A stretch of DNA of 26,963 nucleotides, from contig DBEH01000020.1 in the NCBI GenBank assembly GCA_002294005.1, positions 47,401-74,363 of the forward strand, read 5' to 3'. The stretch comes from Firmicutes bacterium UBA911 (GTDB lineage: Bacteria > Bacillota > Desulfotomaculia > Desulfotomaculales > Desulforudaceae). Position numbers and translations under genes: made by a program. This document shows, piece after piece, positions 14,958 to 22,753 of this stretch. The notes under the pieces were generated by a model. It made no database searches. It saw nothing but the letters and a program-made list of their open reading frames with translations, and had not been told where the DNA came from. Every line of letters begins with the position of its first letter. Within the stretch, counting starts at the first letter, position 1.

Positions 14958-17018
14958 CTACTCCGGCGGCCGCGCTCGCCAACTGCTGGCGCGGATCGAG
15001 CTGCCCCGGTCGTGCACCGTGCTCGTCCCCGCCTCCATCCGCAGCACGAACACGGCGTCCGCGGTGCCCGAGAGCGGCTGGTTGTGGGTGGTTACGATCA
15101 GTTGGCGGCCGAACGAGTCCGAAAAGCCTTTGAGCAGGCGGGCCACCCGGGACAAAAACCGGTGGCTGACCTGCTGCACCGGCTCGTCTAGGACCAGCGG
15201 CCCGGGCACCGCCGGACGAGCCACCTCCAAAAACGCCACCCGCAAAGCGAGCGACACCACGTCCCCCACCCCGCCGCCGTGCACATTAAGGTTCGCCGCC
15301 GCTGGCCCCCGCTCGTCCCGCAGCGTGATCTTGAACTCCATCGGAACGTCGAACACAAAACCCAGGGCCCGGGCGACCACTTCCTCGGCCCGCGCCAGGG
15401 CCTCGTCGCGGGCGCGCCCGGCGGCCAGGTCCAGCAACGCCAAAACCGCTTTCGGGTCCACACCCCCGCCGCTGGCCGCAACGTTTCTCCTGGCCGCCTC
15501 GAAAAGCGCCGCCCCGGACATCCGTTCCAGCGCCCGGGCCAGGAGCACGCCCGGCAGACCCAGCAAGAAGGGTCCCTCGCGTTCCTGGGCCACGTTCAGG
15601 CAAATGGTGTTTTCCTGGTCCAGCGTCAGCAGAACACTGCACCAGGGCGGATCATCGCCGTCGGAGAACGGCCCGCCCAGCGGCGCCGTGCCGTCGCCGC
15701 CCGACCCGACCCGACCCACTGATCCGCTAACGCGGGCACCCTTGGGTGCCCCGCTTGGGTGCCCCCCGCGGTTACCCTGGTCCGGACCCGTCCCCAGCCG
15801 GTGCTCCCGGACCAGCCGCCGCCCGTCGCCGCAGACCGCGGTCACCCGGCAAAACCGAGCGCCGGCCCGCACGTACCCGTCCTGAGCCGGCCCCCCGCAC
15901 AACAGCCAGCAGAGCGCACGGACGATGGCGCTCTTGCCTTGGCCGGTCTCGCCCAGGACCACGTTCAGCCCCGGGACAAGTTCAAACTCGGTGTACACGT
16001 GCGACTGAAAGTTCTCCAGCACGAGGTGCGTTAGGTGCGCCCCCCACTCCCGTGCCACCGCCCCGGCCTGCGCCAGGCACCGGGCGGCCTCCGCCGCCGC
16101 CGCAGGCGCGAATGCGCCGGCCCGCGCCACGTCCTGGAGCACTTCGGCCGGCTCGAGATAAGTGCGGCTTTCCGGACGCTCGAACCGCCCGAAAGCAGCC
16201 TCCGCCCCTTCACGCCCCGCCGCCGCCGCAGCCAACCCGGCGTCCAGCACCTCGTGGCCAGGCCGGGCCGTCTGCAGCGGGATCTTGGTGTGCACCGGGC
16301 GGGGACCGGAAAAGTCCAAAAGCAGTACCTGCGGCGTGCGCCCGACGTCGCCGGGCTGGACGGAGAGCCTCACCAGCGAGCCCGGGTTGATGAACCAACG
16401 GCCTTCCCACTCCACGTCCGGATAGCCGAAGTGGGCGTGGCTTCCCAGCGTGTAGTCGGCCTCCGTGTGCGGGGCGATCGTGCGCACCAGGGTGTGCGGC
16501 GTCCCCGGGAAGAAGGGTTTGTCCAGAAGCATCCCGTGGACCAGGTGGACGGCGTAGTCACAGTCTGATTTGGTCACGCAGTAGTCGCCCTGCTGGTCCA
16601 CCCGGTCCATGTTGAAGTGAAAAGGGGTGCCCGTCAGTTGGACGCGCACCCCCCGCGACTCCAGGTAGACCCTCTCCCCCCGGCGCAACACGTGCAGCAT
16701 CCCTACCGAGTCCAAGAGCCCGAGCATGGTGTGCTCGAGGGTGTCCGGGTTGCAGGCGAAGATGTCGTGGTTTCCCTGAACCACGTAGATGGGTACCCCC
16801 ATCCCGGTGAAGATCCGGATGAAGTCGCCGACCACCGAGAGTTCCGGCGACGGCTGGTCGAAGAAGTCCCCGCCGTGCAGCAGCGCGTCGGCCTCCAGGG
16901 CGCGCACGAGCCCGGCGACCTCCAGGAGTTTTGCGCGGACCGTGGCCGGAAAGTCGTCGCGCCGGTGGGGCGGGTTGTCACCGCGGATGTGGGTGTCCGT
17001 AAGGTATAGCAAGCGCAT
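14958..17018 (-). CDS. SbcD-like phosphoesterase fused to a compact Rad50/RecF-like ATPase
   Basis: Predicted DNA-end-processing nuclease/ATPase. Residues 1-250 are an Mre11/SbcD-type metallophosphoesterase: DTH (8-10), GGD (49-51), GNHD (82-85), His161 and SHAH (193-196). Residues 330-686 are an ABC-type ATPase: FQSHVYTEFELVPGLNVVLGE leading into Walker A GETGQGKS (356-363), a GGGVGDVVSLALRVAFLE stretch (581-598) in the place of the signature/helix, Walker B PLVLDEP (607-613) and THN (644-646) as H-loop. Only about 245 residues separate Walker A and B, and no CxxC zinc hook or long coiled coil is seen, unlike SbcC/Rad50. Part of that gap is repeat insert F (about residues 412-440). It precedes addB and addA on the same strand. 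The ATG has only a weak ribosome-binding site. Confidence 0.88.
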   Translation of the reverse strand: MRLLYLTDTHIRGDNPPHRRDDFPATVRAKLLEVAGLVRALEADALLHGGDFFDQPSPELSVVGDFIRIFTGMGVPIYVVQGNHDIFACNPDTLEHTMLGLLDSVGMLHVLRRGERVYLESRGVRVQLTGTPFHFNMDRVDQQGDYCVTKSDCDYAVHLVHGMLLDKPFFPGTPHTLVRTIAPHTEADYTLGSHAHFGYPDVEWEGRWFINPGSLVRLSVQPGDVGRTPQVLLLDFSGPRPVHTKIPLQTARPGHEVLDAGLAAAAAGREGAEAAFGRFERPESRTYLEPAEVLQDVARAGAFAPAAAAEAARCLAQAGAVAREWGAHLTHLVLENFQSHVYTEFELVPGLNVVLGETGQGKSAIVRALCWLLCGGPAQDGYVRAGARFCRVTAVCGDGRRLVREHRLGTGPDQGNRGGHPSGAPKGARVSGSVGRVGSGGDGTAPLGGPFSDGDDPPWCSVLLTLDQENTICLNVAQEREGPFLLGLPGVLLARALERMSGAALFEAARRNVAASGGGVDPKAVLALLDLAAGRARDEALARAEEVVARALGFVFDVPMEFKITLRDERGPAAANLNVHGGGVGDVVSLALRVAFLEVARPAVPGPLVLDEPVQQVSHRFLSRVARLLKGFSDSFGRQLIVTTHNQPLSGTADAVFVLRMEAGTSTVHDRGSSIRASSWRARPPE
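15701..15775 (-). repeat. In-frame GC-rich repeat insert F (in the SbcCD-like gene)
   Basis: Two GGGGCACCCAAG-type units, GGGTGCCCGCGTTAGCGGA and the GTCGGGTCGGGTCGGG tail. Read GGHPSGAPKGARVSGSVGRV, so even within this insert the GGGCACCC word is used in two frames (GHP and GAP). It is located in the ATPase half between Walker A and the next conserved part. Confidence 0.85.
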
Positions 17019-17094
17019 GGTCAGATCACGTCACAAGCATTTTGAATTTCATGTTCTATGCGCTACGACCAAATCCTGCCCCCCAGCCCCCGGG

Positions 17095-18156
17095 TTAGAG
17101 GTAGCCCACGACCAGGTCGCCGACCGCGTCGGTGCCGTAGCCCATTCGCCCCGCCGCCATGCTCTTCAGGTGCTCGGCGCAGACCCGCTGCACAGCCCGT
17201 TCGATGCGCGCGGCCGCCCCGCTCTCCCCGAGCTGTTCCAGCATCATCGCCCCGGCGCACACCGCCGCGAGCGGGTTGATCACGTTCTTGCCCGTGTACT
17301 TGGGCGCCGACCCACCGATCGGCTCGAACATCGACACGCCCTCGGGGTTTAAATTTCCCCCGGCGGCGATCCCCATGCCGCCCTGGATCATCGCCCCCAG
17401 GTCGGTGATGATGTCCCCGAACATGTTGTCGGTGACGATCACGTCGAACCACTCCGGGTTTTTCACCATCCACATGCAAATCGCGTCCACGTGGGCGTAG
17501 TCGCGCTCGATGTCCGGGTACTCCGCGCCCACCTCGTGGAACACCCGCTCCCACAAGTCGAACGCGAACGTCAGCACGTTGGTCTTGCCGCACAGCGTCA
17601 CCTTACGCCGCCCGCCCCGCTTGCGGCAATACTCGAACGCGAACCGGACGCAGCGCTCCACCCCTTTCCGGGTGTTGATCGAGGTCTGGACGGCCACCTC
17701 GTCCGGCGTGCCCCGCTTCAAAAAACCGCCGCTCCCGGCGTACAGGCCCTCGGTGTTCTCCCGCACCACCACGAAGTCGATGTCCGCCGGGCCTTTCCCG
17801 GCGATGGGCGTCTCCACCCCGGGGTAGAGCTTCACCGGCCGCAGGTTGATATACTGGTCGAGTTCAAACCGCAGGCGGAGCAGAATGCCCTTTTCCAAAA
17901 TCCCGGGCCGCACCTCGGGGTGCCCGATCGCCCCCAGGTAGACGGCGTCGTAGCGTTTGAGCCGCTCGACCGCGTCCGCGGGCAACACCTCGCCGGTGCG
18001 CAGGTAGTACTCGCCCCCCCAGTCCAGCACCGTGGCGTCGAGCGCGAAGCCCTCCTTGCCGGCCGCCGCGCCCAGCACCTTCAAGCCCTCGCGCACCTGC
18101 TCGGGGCCGGTGCCGTCCCCGGGAATCACCGCGATTCTATACGTCTTCTGCATCAT
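17095..18156 (-). CDS. leuB: 3-isopropylmalate dehydrogenase family protein (LeuB-type)
   Basis: Predicted NAD-dependent oxidative decarboxylase of leucine synthesis (3-isopropylmalate to 2-oxoisocaproate). The 353-aa protein has IPGDGTG (11-17), LLRLRFELDQYINLRPVKLYPGV (92-114, with Arg96 and Arg106), VVRENTEGLYAG (Arg132, Tyr139), CGKTN (Lys191), DAICM (Asp224), TDNMFGDIITDL (Asp248, Asp252) and the NAD-loop GGSAPKYTGKN. The LERG/LEKG-type LLRLR pattern resembles actinobacterial LeuB and also tartrate dehydrogenase-like enzymes more than the classical LeuB with Glu-x-x-Leu-Leu. No other leu gene is near; it follows pdp after 159 bp. An AAGGAGG site lies 5 nt from the first ATG and 8 nt from the second. 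Family is firm; substrate less so. Confidence 0.8.
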   Translation of the reverse strand: MMQKTYRIAVIPGDGTGPEQVREGLKVLGAAAGKEGFALDATVLDWGGEYYLRTGEVLPADAVERLKRYDAVYLGAIGHPEVRPGILEKGILLRLRFELDQYINLRPVKLYPGVETPIAGKGPADIDFVVVRENTEGLYAGSGGFLKRGTPDEVAVQTSINTRKGVERCVRFAFEYCRKRGGRRKVTLCGKTNVLTFAFDLWERVFHEVGAEYPDIERDYAHVDAICMWMVKNPEWFDVIVTDNMFGDIITDLGAMIQGGMGIAAGGNLNPEGVSMFEPIGGSAPKYTGKNVINPLAAVCAGAMMLEQLGESGAAARIERAVQRVCAEHLKSMAAGRMGYGTDAVGDLVVGYL

Positions 18157-18183
18157 CCAGCCCTCCTTGCTTGGCCCGATCGG

Positions 18184-18342
18184 TATTCTTCATCCCCCAT
18201 CACGGAGTGTACCCTCGAACGCCAGGTTCCCTCAGGCAGGTTGGCACCCTACTGCCATTCTTCATCGGCTGACCACGCGGTCGATCCACACCCCGTTGTT
18301 CAGCAGGTTGGCACCCTAGCGCCATTCTTCATCCCCGACCAC
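18184..18342 (-). repeat. Repeated copies of the pdp 3' end
   Basis: Three related segments: the true pdp end (18304-18342), a copy at 18237-18276 (28 of the first 30 bases identical, 67 bp apart) and a partial copy at 18184-18213 (about 25 of 29 bases matching the part coding for VHAVVGDEE). On the minus strand the outermost copy still reads VHSVMGDEEYR, while the middle one is frameshifted. The segment lies between pdp and the leuB-type gene. Confidence 0.8.
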
Positions 18343-19638
18343 GGCGTGCACCAGCGGCCCCGGGGCGGTCCGCTCCGCCGCCAGGACGTAGGCCTCCCGG
18401 ACCAGGGCGGCCGCCTCGGCCTCGGCCCCGCCCCGCCCCGCGCCGTGCAAGGTAGCCAGCGCCTCGCCCGCCTCCACCCGCGACCCCACCTTGCGGTGCA
18501 AGACCACCCCGACCGCCGGGTCCACGCGCTCGTCCTTTTTCGTGCGCCCAGCTCCCAAGGCGAGCGCCGCCCGCCCCACCGCCCGGGCGTCGATTCCCGC
18601 CACCCAGCCGCCGCACTCGGCCCGCACCTCCTGCCGCTTATGCGCCGCCGGCAAAAGATCCGGGTCGTCCACCACCGCCGGGTCGCCCCCTTGCGCGCGC
18701 ACCCAGGCCCGCATCTTCTCCCGCGCCGCCCCGGACGCCAGCGCCGCGCGCACCAGCGCCCCGGCTTCTCCCCGGCTCCTCGCCCGGCCGCCCAGGAACA
18801 CCATGTGCCGCGCCAGCACCAGGCAAAGCTCCATCAGGTCCGGGGGCGAGGGTCGAAAGCCCGCCAGCACCGCCAGCGCCTCGCGCACCTCCAGGGCGTT
18901 CCCCACCGCCCACCCCAGCGGCTCGTCCATCGCCGTCACCACGGCCACCGTGCGCCGGCCGTGCCGCCAGCCGATCCGGACCATGGCCCGCGCCAACTCC
19001 AGCGCGTCCTCCGTCCGCTGCATAAACGCCCCGGCGCCAGTCTTCACATCCAGCACCACCGCGTCCGCGCCCGAGGCGATCTTCTTGGACATCACGCTGC
19101 TCGCGATGAGCGGGATGCTGTCCACCGTGCCCGTCACGTCCCGCAGGGCGTACAACATCCGGTCGGCCGGCGCCCACTCCCCGGTCTGCGCGCCCACCGC
19201 AAGCCCGATCTCCCGCACCTGCTCCGTCACCTCGGCCAGACCGAGGTCCGTCCGAAAACCGGGGATCGACTCCAGCTTGTCGACCGTGCCCCCGGTGTGC
19301 CCGAGGCCGCGCCCCGACATCTTGGCCACCGGCACGCCGCAGGCCGCCACCAGGGGCGCCAGGACCAGGGTGGTCTTGTCCCCCACCCCGCCGGTGCTGT
19401 GTTTGTCCACCTTGATTCCGGGAATCGCCGTCAGGTCGACCGTTGCCCCGGACGCCACGATGGCGCTGGTCAGGGTGGCCATCTCCCGAAAGCTCATTCC
19501 CTTGAAGTACACCGTCATCAAAAAGGCCGCCATCTGGTAGTCGGGGACGGTGCCGTCCACGAACCCGCCGATCAAAAACCCAATCTCGTCTTCCGAAAGC
19601 TCGCCCCCGGCCCGTTTTTTCAGGATCAGGTCCACCAT
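18316..19638 (-). CDS. pdp: Pyrimidine-nucleoside phosphorylase
   Basis: Splits thymidine, deoxyuridine and uridine with phosphate to base plus (deoxy)ribose-1-phosphate. The 440-aa product has the usual length. It shows KHSTGGVGDKTT (79-90, with His80 and Lys88, phosphate binding) and the family signature SGRGLGHTGGTVDKLE (108-123). The ATG at 19638 is 2 nt after the deoB stop, with a GGGGAG site in the end of deoB; a longer open frame upstream lies inside deoB. Its product ribose-1-phosphate is the substrate of DeoB, encoded directly upstream, which fits a salvage operon. Its 3' end is present in decayed extra copies downstream. Confidence 0.95.
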   Translation of the reverse strand: MVDLILKKRAGGELSEDEIGFLIGGFVDGTVPDYQMAAFLMTVYFKGMSFREMATLTSAIVASGATVDLTAIPGIKVDKHSTGGVGDKTTLVLAPLVAACGVPVAKMSGRGLGHTGGTVDKLESIPGFRTDLGLAEVTEQVREIGLAVGAQTGEWAPADRMLYALRDVTGTVDSIPLIASSVMSKKIASGADAVVLDVKTGAGAFMQRTEDALELARAMVRIGWRHGRRTVAVVTAMDEPLGWAVGNALEVREALAVLAGFRPSPPDLMELCLVLARHMVFLGGRARSRGEAGALVRAALASGAAREKMRAWVRAQGGDPAVVDDPDLLPAAHKRQEVRAECGGWVAGIDARAVGRAALALGAGRTKKDERVDPAVGVVLHRKVGSRVEAGEALATLHGAGRGGAEAEAAALVREAYVLAAERTAPGPLVHAVVGDEEWR

Positions 19639-19640
19639 CC

Positions 19641-20828
19641 TCAACGCTCCCCGCCCCCTTCCGAAACGAGCTGCCCGTAGAAGCTTTCCCCCACCGGCCA
19701 CCCGAAACCAAACACTTGCGCCACCGTCGCCGCCACGTCGGCCAGCGAGGCCCGCGTCCCCAGGTCCACCCCACCCGCCAGGCCGGAGGGCAAGAGCGCC
19801 AATAGCGGCACGTACTCGCGCGTGTGGTCGGTGCCGGGCGTGGTCGGGTCGCACCCGTGGTCGGCGGTCAGCACCAGAAGGTCCCCCGGCGCAAGCGCCC
19901 CCGCCAATTCCGGCACCCGCCGGTCAAACGCCGCTAGCGCCGCCGCATAGCCGTGCGCGTCGTTCCGGTGGCCGTAGAGCATGTCAAACTCGATCAGGTT
20001 CGTGAACACCAGCCCGGATAAAAACTCCCGCAGCACCGCGAGCGTCCGGTCCACCCCCTGTTCGTTGTCCCTGGTCGGAAAACTCGCGGTCAGGCCCCGC
20101 TCGGCGAAGATGTTCCCGATCTTCCCCACGCCCACCACCGCGTGGCCCCGCGCCTTTAAGGCGTCCAGGACGGTCTCCCCCCCCGGTGCCAGCGAAAAAT
20201 CCTTGCGCCGCGGCGTGCGCGCGAAACGGCCCTCCGCCCCCGCGAACGGCCGGGCGATCACCCGCCCGACCGCGTGCTCGCCGGTCAGAAGCATACGCGC
20301 CACCCGGCAGATGCGGTAAAGCTCCTCCGGCGGGACGACCTCCTCGTGGGCGGCCACCTGGAACACGCTGTCCGCCGAGGTGTACACGATCGGCGCGCCG
20401 GTGCGCACGTGCTCGGCGCCTAGCTCCTCGATGATCACCGTGCCCGAGGCCGGCCGGTTTCCAAGGGTCGGCCGCCCGATCGCCGCCTCAAAGGCCGCGA
20501 TCACGTCCGCCGGAAAGCCGTCCGGGTACACCGGAAACGGCCGGTCCAGCACCAGCCCGGCAAGCTCCCAATGCCCGGTGGTGGTGTCCTTCCCGGCCGA
20601 GCGCGTGGCCATCTTCCCGTAGGCCGCCCGCGGGCGCGGGGCCGGCGGCACGCCCGCCACCGGGACGATGTTCCCCAGCCCGAGCGCCCCCAGGTGCGGC
20701 AGCGCTAACCCGCACACCGCCCGGGCGGTGTGCGCAAGCGTGTTTGTGCCCGCGTCGCCGTACGCGGCGGCGTCCGGCAGCGCCCCCACCCCGACGCTGT
20801 CCAGTACGATCAGGACGACCCGCTTCAC
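19641..20828 (-). CDS. deoB: Phosphopentomutase
   Basis: Interconverts ribose-1-phosphate and ribose-5-phosphate (and the deoxy forms), linking nucleoside salvage to the pentose phosphate pathway. Alkaline-phosphatase superfamily fold with two metals. The 395-aa product shows VLDSVGVGALPDA (Asp10), AGTNTL, GKDTTTGHWE (79-87, containing the Thr that becomes phosphorylated) and TADHGCDPTTPGTDHTREYVPLL with metal-binding Asp/His. GTG at 20828 gives the normal length and N-terminus (VKRVVLIVLDS). The best ribosome-binding site (AGGGGG) is about 20 nt away, so a CTG at 20837 could be the real start. It follows xerD by 38 bp and precedes pdp by 2 bp. Confidence 0.94.
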   Translation of the reverse strand: MKRVVLIVLDSVGVGALPDAAAYGDAGTNTLAHTARAVCGLALPHLGALGLGNIVPVAGVPPAPRPRAAYGKMATRSAGKDTTTGHWELAGLVLDRPFPVYPDGFPADVIAAFEAAIGRPTLGNRPASGTVIIEELGAEHVRTGAPIVYTSADSVFQVAAHEEVVPPEELYRICRVARMLLTGEHAVGRVIARPFAGAEGRFARTPRRKDFSLAPGGETVLDALKARGHAVVGVGKIGNIFAERGLTASFPTRDNEQGVDRTLAVLREFLSGLVFTNLIEFDMLYGHRNDAHGYAAALAAFDRRVPELAGALAPGDLLVLTADHGCDPTTPGTDHTREYVPLLALLPSGLAGGVDLGTRASLADVAATVAQVFGFGWPVGESFYGQLVSEGGGER

Positions 20829-20866
20829 GGGGGTCAGAATGAGCGCTTCCCCCTCTTTCAAGCCTC

Positions 20867-21766
20867 TTAAGCCCGGGGATGGGTGCGGTCGTAAACGGCG
20901 CGCAGGCCCCGGGAAGTCAGGTGCGTGTACACTTGCGTGGTGACGATGTCGGCGTGGCCCAGCATCTCCTGGACCGCCCGCAGGTCGGCCCCGTTCTCCA
21001 AAAGGTGCGTGGCGAAGCAATGCCGCAGGGTGTGCGGCGTGATCTCCTTCTGGATGCCGGCCTCGCGCGCGTAACGCTTTATGAGCTTCCACACCGTTTG
21101 GCGAGTCAGTGGCCGGCCCCGCCGGTTCACGAACAAAAACCTGGTCCGCCGCCCTTTCAAAAGCACGGGGCGCGAGCGCGACAGGTACTCGTCCACCAAG
21201 CGGACCGCCTCGCCCCCCACCGGCACGACGCGCTCTCGGCCGCCCTTCCCCAGGCAGCGCACCAGCCCGCCGCGCCGGTCGAGGTCGCCGGTCTTCAAGT
21301 TCACCGCCTCGGATACCCGCAGCCCGCTCGCGTACAGAACCTCCATCAGGGCCCGGTCCCGCAAACCCAGGGGATTGGCCGTATCCGGGGCCGTCAGGAG
21401 CCGGTCCACCTGGTCCACCCGCAGCACGCGGGGCAGCCGCTGGGCCCGCTTCGGGGAGCCGGTGTACTCCGCCGGGTTGGCCGGCACCAGCCCCTCGGCG
21501 GCCAAAAACTTCAAGAACGCCCGCACCGCCGACAGCCGCCGGGCCACCGTGGCCGGGCGCCGCCCCTCGCGCTTCTGCTCCAGGAGATAGCCGGTGATGT
21601 GGCGCGTTTGCACCGCGCTCAGGTCGCGCACGCCCTGGGCGGCCAGGAAGGCGCCGAACTGCCGCAGGTCCCCCCGGTAAGCGGCCAGCGTATTCTCGGA
21701 CAAGCCCCGCTCCACGTTCAGGTGATTCAGGAAAAGTCCCAACTGCTCGTCCACGTCTTTTGCCAC
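20867..21766 (-). CDS. xerD: Site-specific tyrosine recombinase XerD
   Basis: Resolves chromosome dimers at dif together with XerC-type partners. The 299-aa protein has a SAM-like N-terminal DNA-binding domain (about 5-90, LSENTLAAYRGDL) and a catalytic domain with Arg150 (SGLRVSEAV), Lys174 (GKGGRER), HTLRH (His245, Arg248), His271 (LGHAD) and the nucleophile Tyr280. GTG at 21766 has an AAGGTGA site at 7 nt; an ATG at 21770 in another frame is not used. Its place between a DUF4227-like gene and deoB matches other Firmicutes and argues for housekeeping XerD and not a phage integrase. Confidence 0.94.
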   Translation of the reverse strand: MAKDVDEQLGLFLNHLNVERGLSENTLAAYRGDLRQFGAFLAAQGVRDLSAVQTRHITGYLLEQKREGRRPATVARRLSAVRAFLKFLAAEGLVPANPAEYTGSPKRAQRLPRVLRVDQVDRLLTAPDTANPLGLRDRALMEVLYASGLRVSEAVNLKTGDLDRRGGLVRCLGKGGRERVVPVGGEAVRLVDEYLSRSRPVLLKGRRTRFLFVNRRGRPLTRQTVWKLIKRYAREAGIQKEITPHTLRHCFATHLLENGADLRAVQEMLGHADIVTTQVYTHLTSRGLRAVYDRTHPRA

Positions 21767-21802
21767 CCATATGTCACCTTAACTATTTTTTTCGCCGCCA
21801 GC

Positions 21803-21834
21803 AAAAAAAATCCTACCGGGGATTATCCCGGTAG
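21803..21834 (-). terminator. Strong intrinsic terminator at the end of the DUF4227-like gene
   Basis: On the minus strand CTACCGGG (complement of 21827-21834) pairs with CCCGGTAG (21813-21820) around a 6-nt loop and is followed by GA and eight T. The stem includes the last codons and the stop of the upstream gene. It ends only 36 nt before the xerD start. Confidence 0.85.
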
Positions 21835-22040
21835 TAGTCCTTGAGCCACTCGATCATTTGGTCCAGGTAGCCCGCGGCCCCGCCCGGCACCGCCGTCACC
21901 GGGTCCGCGGGCGGCGCGGACCCGGTTTTGAACACCCCGTAGATCTGGATCACCAGCAGGATGAAGATGAGCACCAAGAGGCAAATCCGTAGGACGAAGA
22001 GGACCTTCCGCTTCAGCCGGGAAATAACCACAATGAACAA
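21813..22040 (-). CDS. DUF4227 (YqzK-like) small membrane protein
   Basis: 75-aa protein with a basic N-terminus (SRLKRK), one transmembrane helix (about residues 13-33, VLFVLRICLLVLIFILLVIQ) and a short outer tail ending in DQMIEWLKDYYRDNPR. Function unknown. The assignment rests on the position between spoIIM and xerD, as for YqzK in Bacillus, together with size and topology. It starts with TTG behind GGGAGGGAG at 7 nt. The stop codon lies inside a terminator stem. Confidence 0.75.
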   Translation of the reverse strand: MFIVVISRLKRKVLFVLRICLLVLIFILLVIQIYGVFKTGSAPPADPVTAVPGGAAGYLDQMIEWLKDYYRDNPR

Positions 22041-22058
22041 ACGCGCGCTCCCTCCCCT

Positions 22059-22688
22059 CTAGCCCGGCAGGGACATCAAAAGCCCGACCAGCCGGGGCGT
22101 GACGTAGGCCTCCACGAACGCCGCGCTCACCAGCACCCCCGCCGCGCCCAATTGCATCGCCGCGTACCGCAAAAAGTTCGACCATACCCCGACCTCCGGA
22201 TCAAACCCGCGCCGGACGAAAAACAGCGCGAACGACACCGCCGCCGCCGCCGCGAAGAGGACCGCAGGCACCAGGAGCAGGTTTTGGGGCACGATCGCCG
22301 CCAGCACCAAGAGCACCCCTGAGCCGCCCATCTCCCCGATCACGAACCACATGGCGAACCCGAGCGCGAACCCGCGGGCGGCCACGAGCGCCAGCATCAC
22401 CGGGATGCCGATCACGGTGATGCCGGCCAGGAAAATGAGGGCGATGAACAAGAGGTTGTTGTAGGCGACCTCGAGGAAAGTCTCCCGGGCGTTGAAGTCG
22501 GCGTGGTAGGCGTTTAGAAAGAGGTGGTCCAAGTACTCGTGCAGCTCCCCGGCCGTTTCGCGCTCCAGCCCGTTGGCCGCCCAGCCCCCGGCGAAAAGGC
22601 CGCCGCAGAAGCAAAAACCGACCACCAGGTAGACCACCCAGTGGCCCTGGAACGCCGCCCGCCGGAACCGCCGCATGACCCTGGCCAC
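22059..22688 (-). CDS. spoIIM: Stage II sporulation protein M
   Basis: Membrane part of the SpoIIDMP complex, which drives engulfment of the forespore by remodelling septal peptidoglycan. Five hydrophobic helices can be seen (first near WVVYLVVGFCFCGGLFAG, then NNLLFIALIFLAGITVIGIPVML, GFALGFAMWFVIGEM, VLLVLAAIVPQNLLLVPAVL and a C-terminal helix). The PQN motif after helix 4 is typical. The GTG at 22688 is 9 nt from AAGGAG; another GTG at 22694 is only 3 nt away and less likely, and an ATG at 22676 is a third option. It lies between DUF3866 and the DUF4227-like gene. It indicates a spore-forming host. Confidence 0.93.
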   Translation of the reverse strand: MARVMRRFRRAAFQGHWVVYLVVGFCFCGGLFAGGWAANGLERETAGELHEYLDHLFLNAYHADFNARETFLEVAYNNLLFIALIFLAGITVIGIPVMLALVAARGFALGFAMWFVIGEMGGSGVLLVLAAIVPQNLLLVPAVLFAAAAAVSFALFFVRRGFDPEVGVWSNFLRYAAMQLGAAGVLVSAAFVEAYVTPRLVGLLMSLPG

Positions 22689-22753
22689 AAACACCTGCTC
22701 CTTCCCCGCCCAAACCTGTCCCGCTAGACAAGTCTATGGGCCAAAGAAGGCGT

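Noticed and set aside
7975..15775. CRISPR array or classical tandem array for the GGGGCACCC repeats
   Set aside because: Units are irregularly spaced, dispersed over three genes, lack unique spacers of constant length and are part of open reading frames; no cas gene is present.
7975..15775. Chi-like recombination hotspots within addA/addB
   Set aside because: The repeats do not obviously carry a known AddAB Chi word as a conserved core, and the short length of such sites would make matches uninformative.
17491..19680. 729-codon open frame on the plus strand across leuB and pdp
   Set aside because: It is antisense to two well-supported genes, rich in His/Arg/Pro, and crosses the intergenic repeat; a shadow of GC-rich codon use.
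19641..21770. 709-codon version of deoB
   Set aside because: The extra N-terminal 310 residues lie out of frame inside xerD and are low-complexity; the DeoB N-terminus VKRVVLIVLDS starts at 20828.
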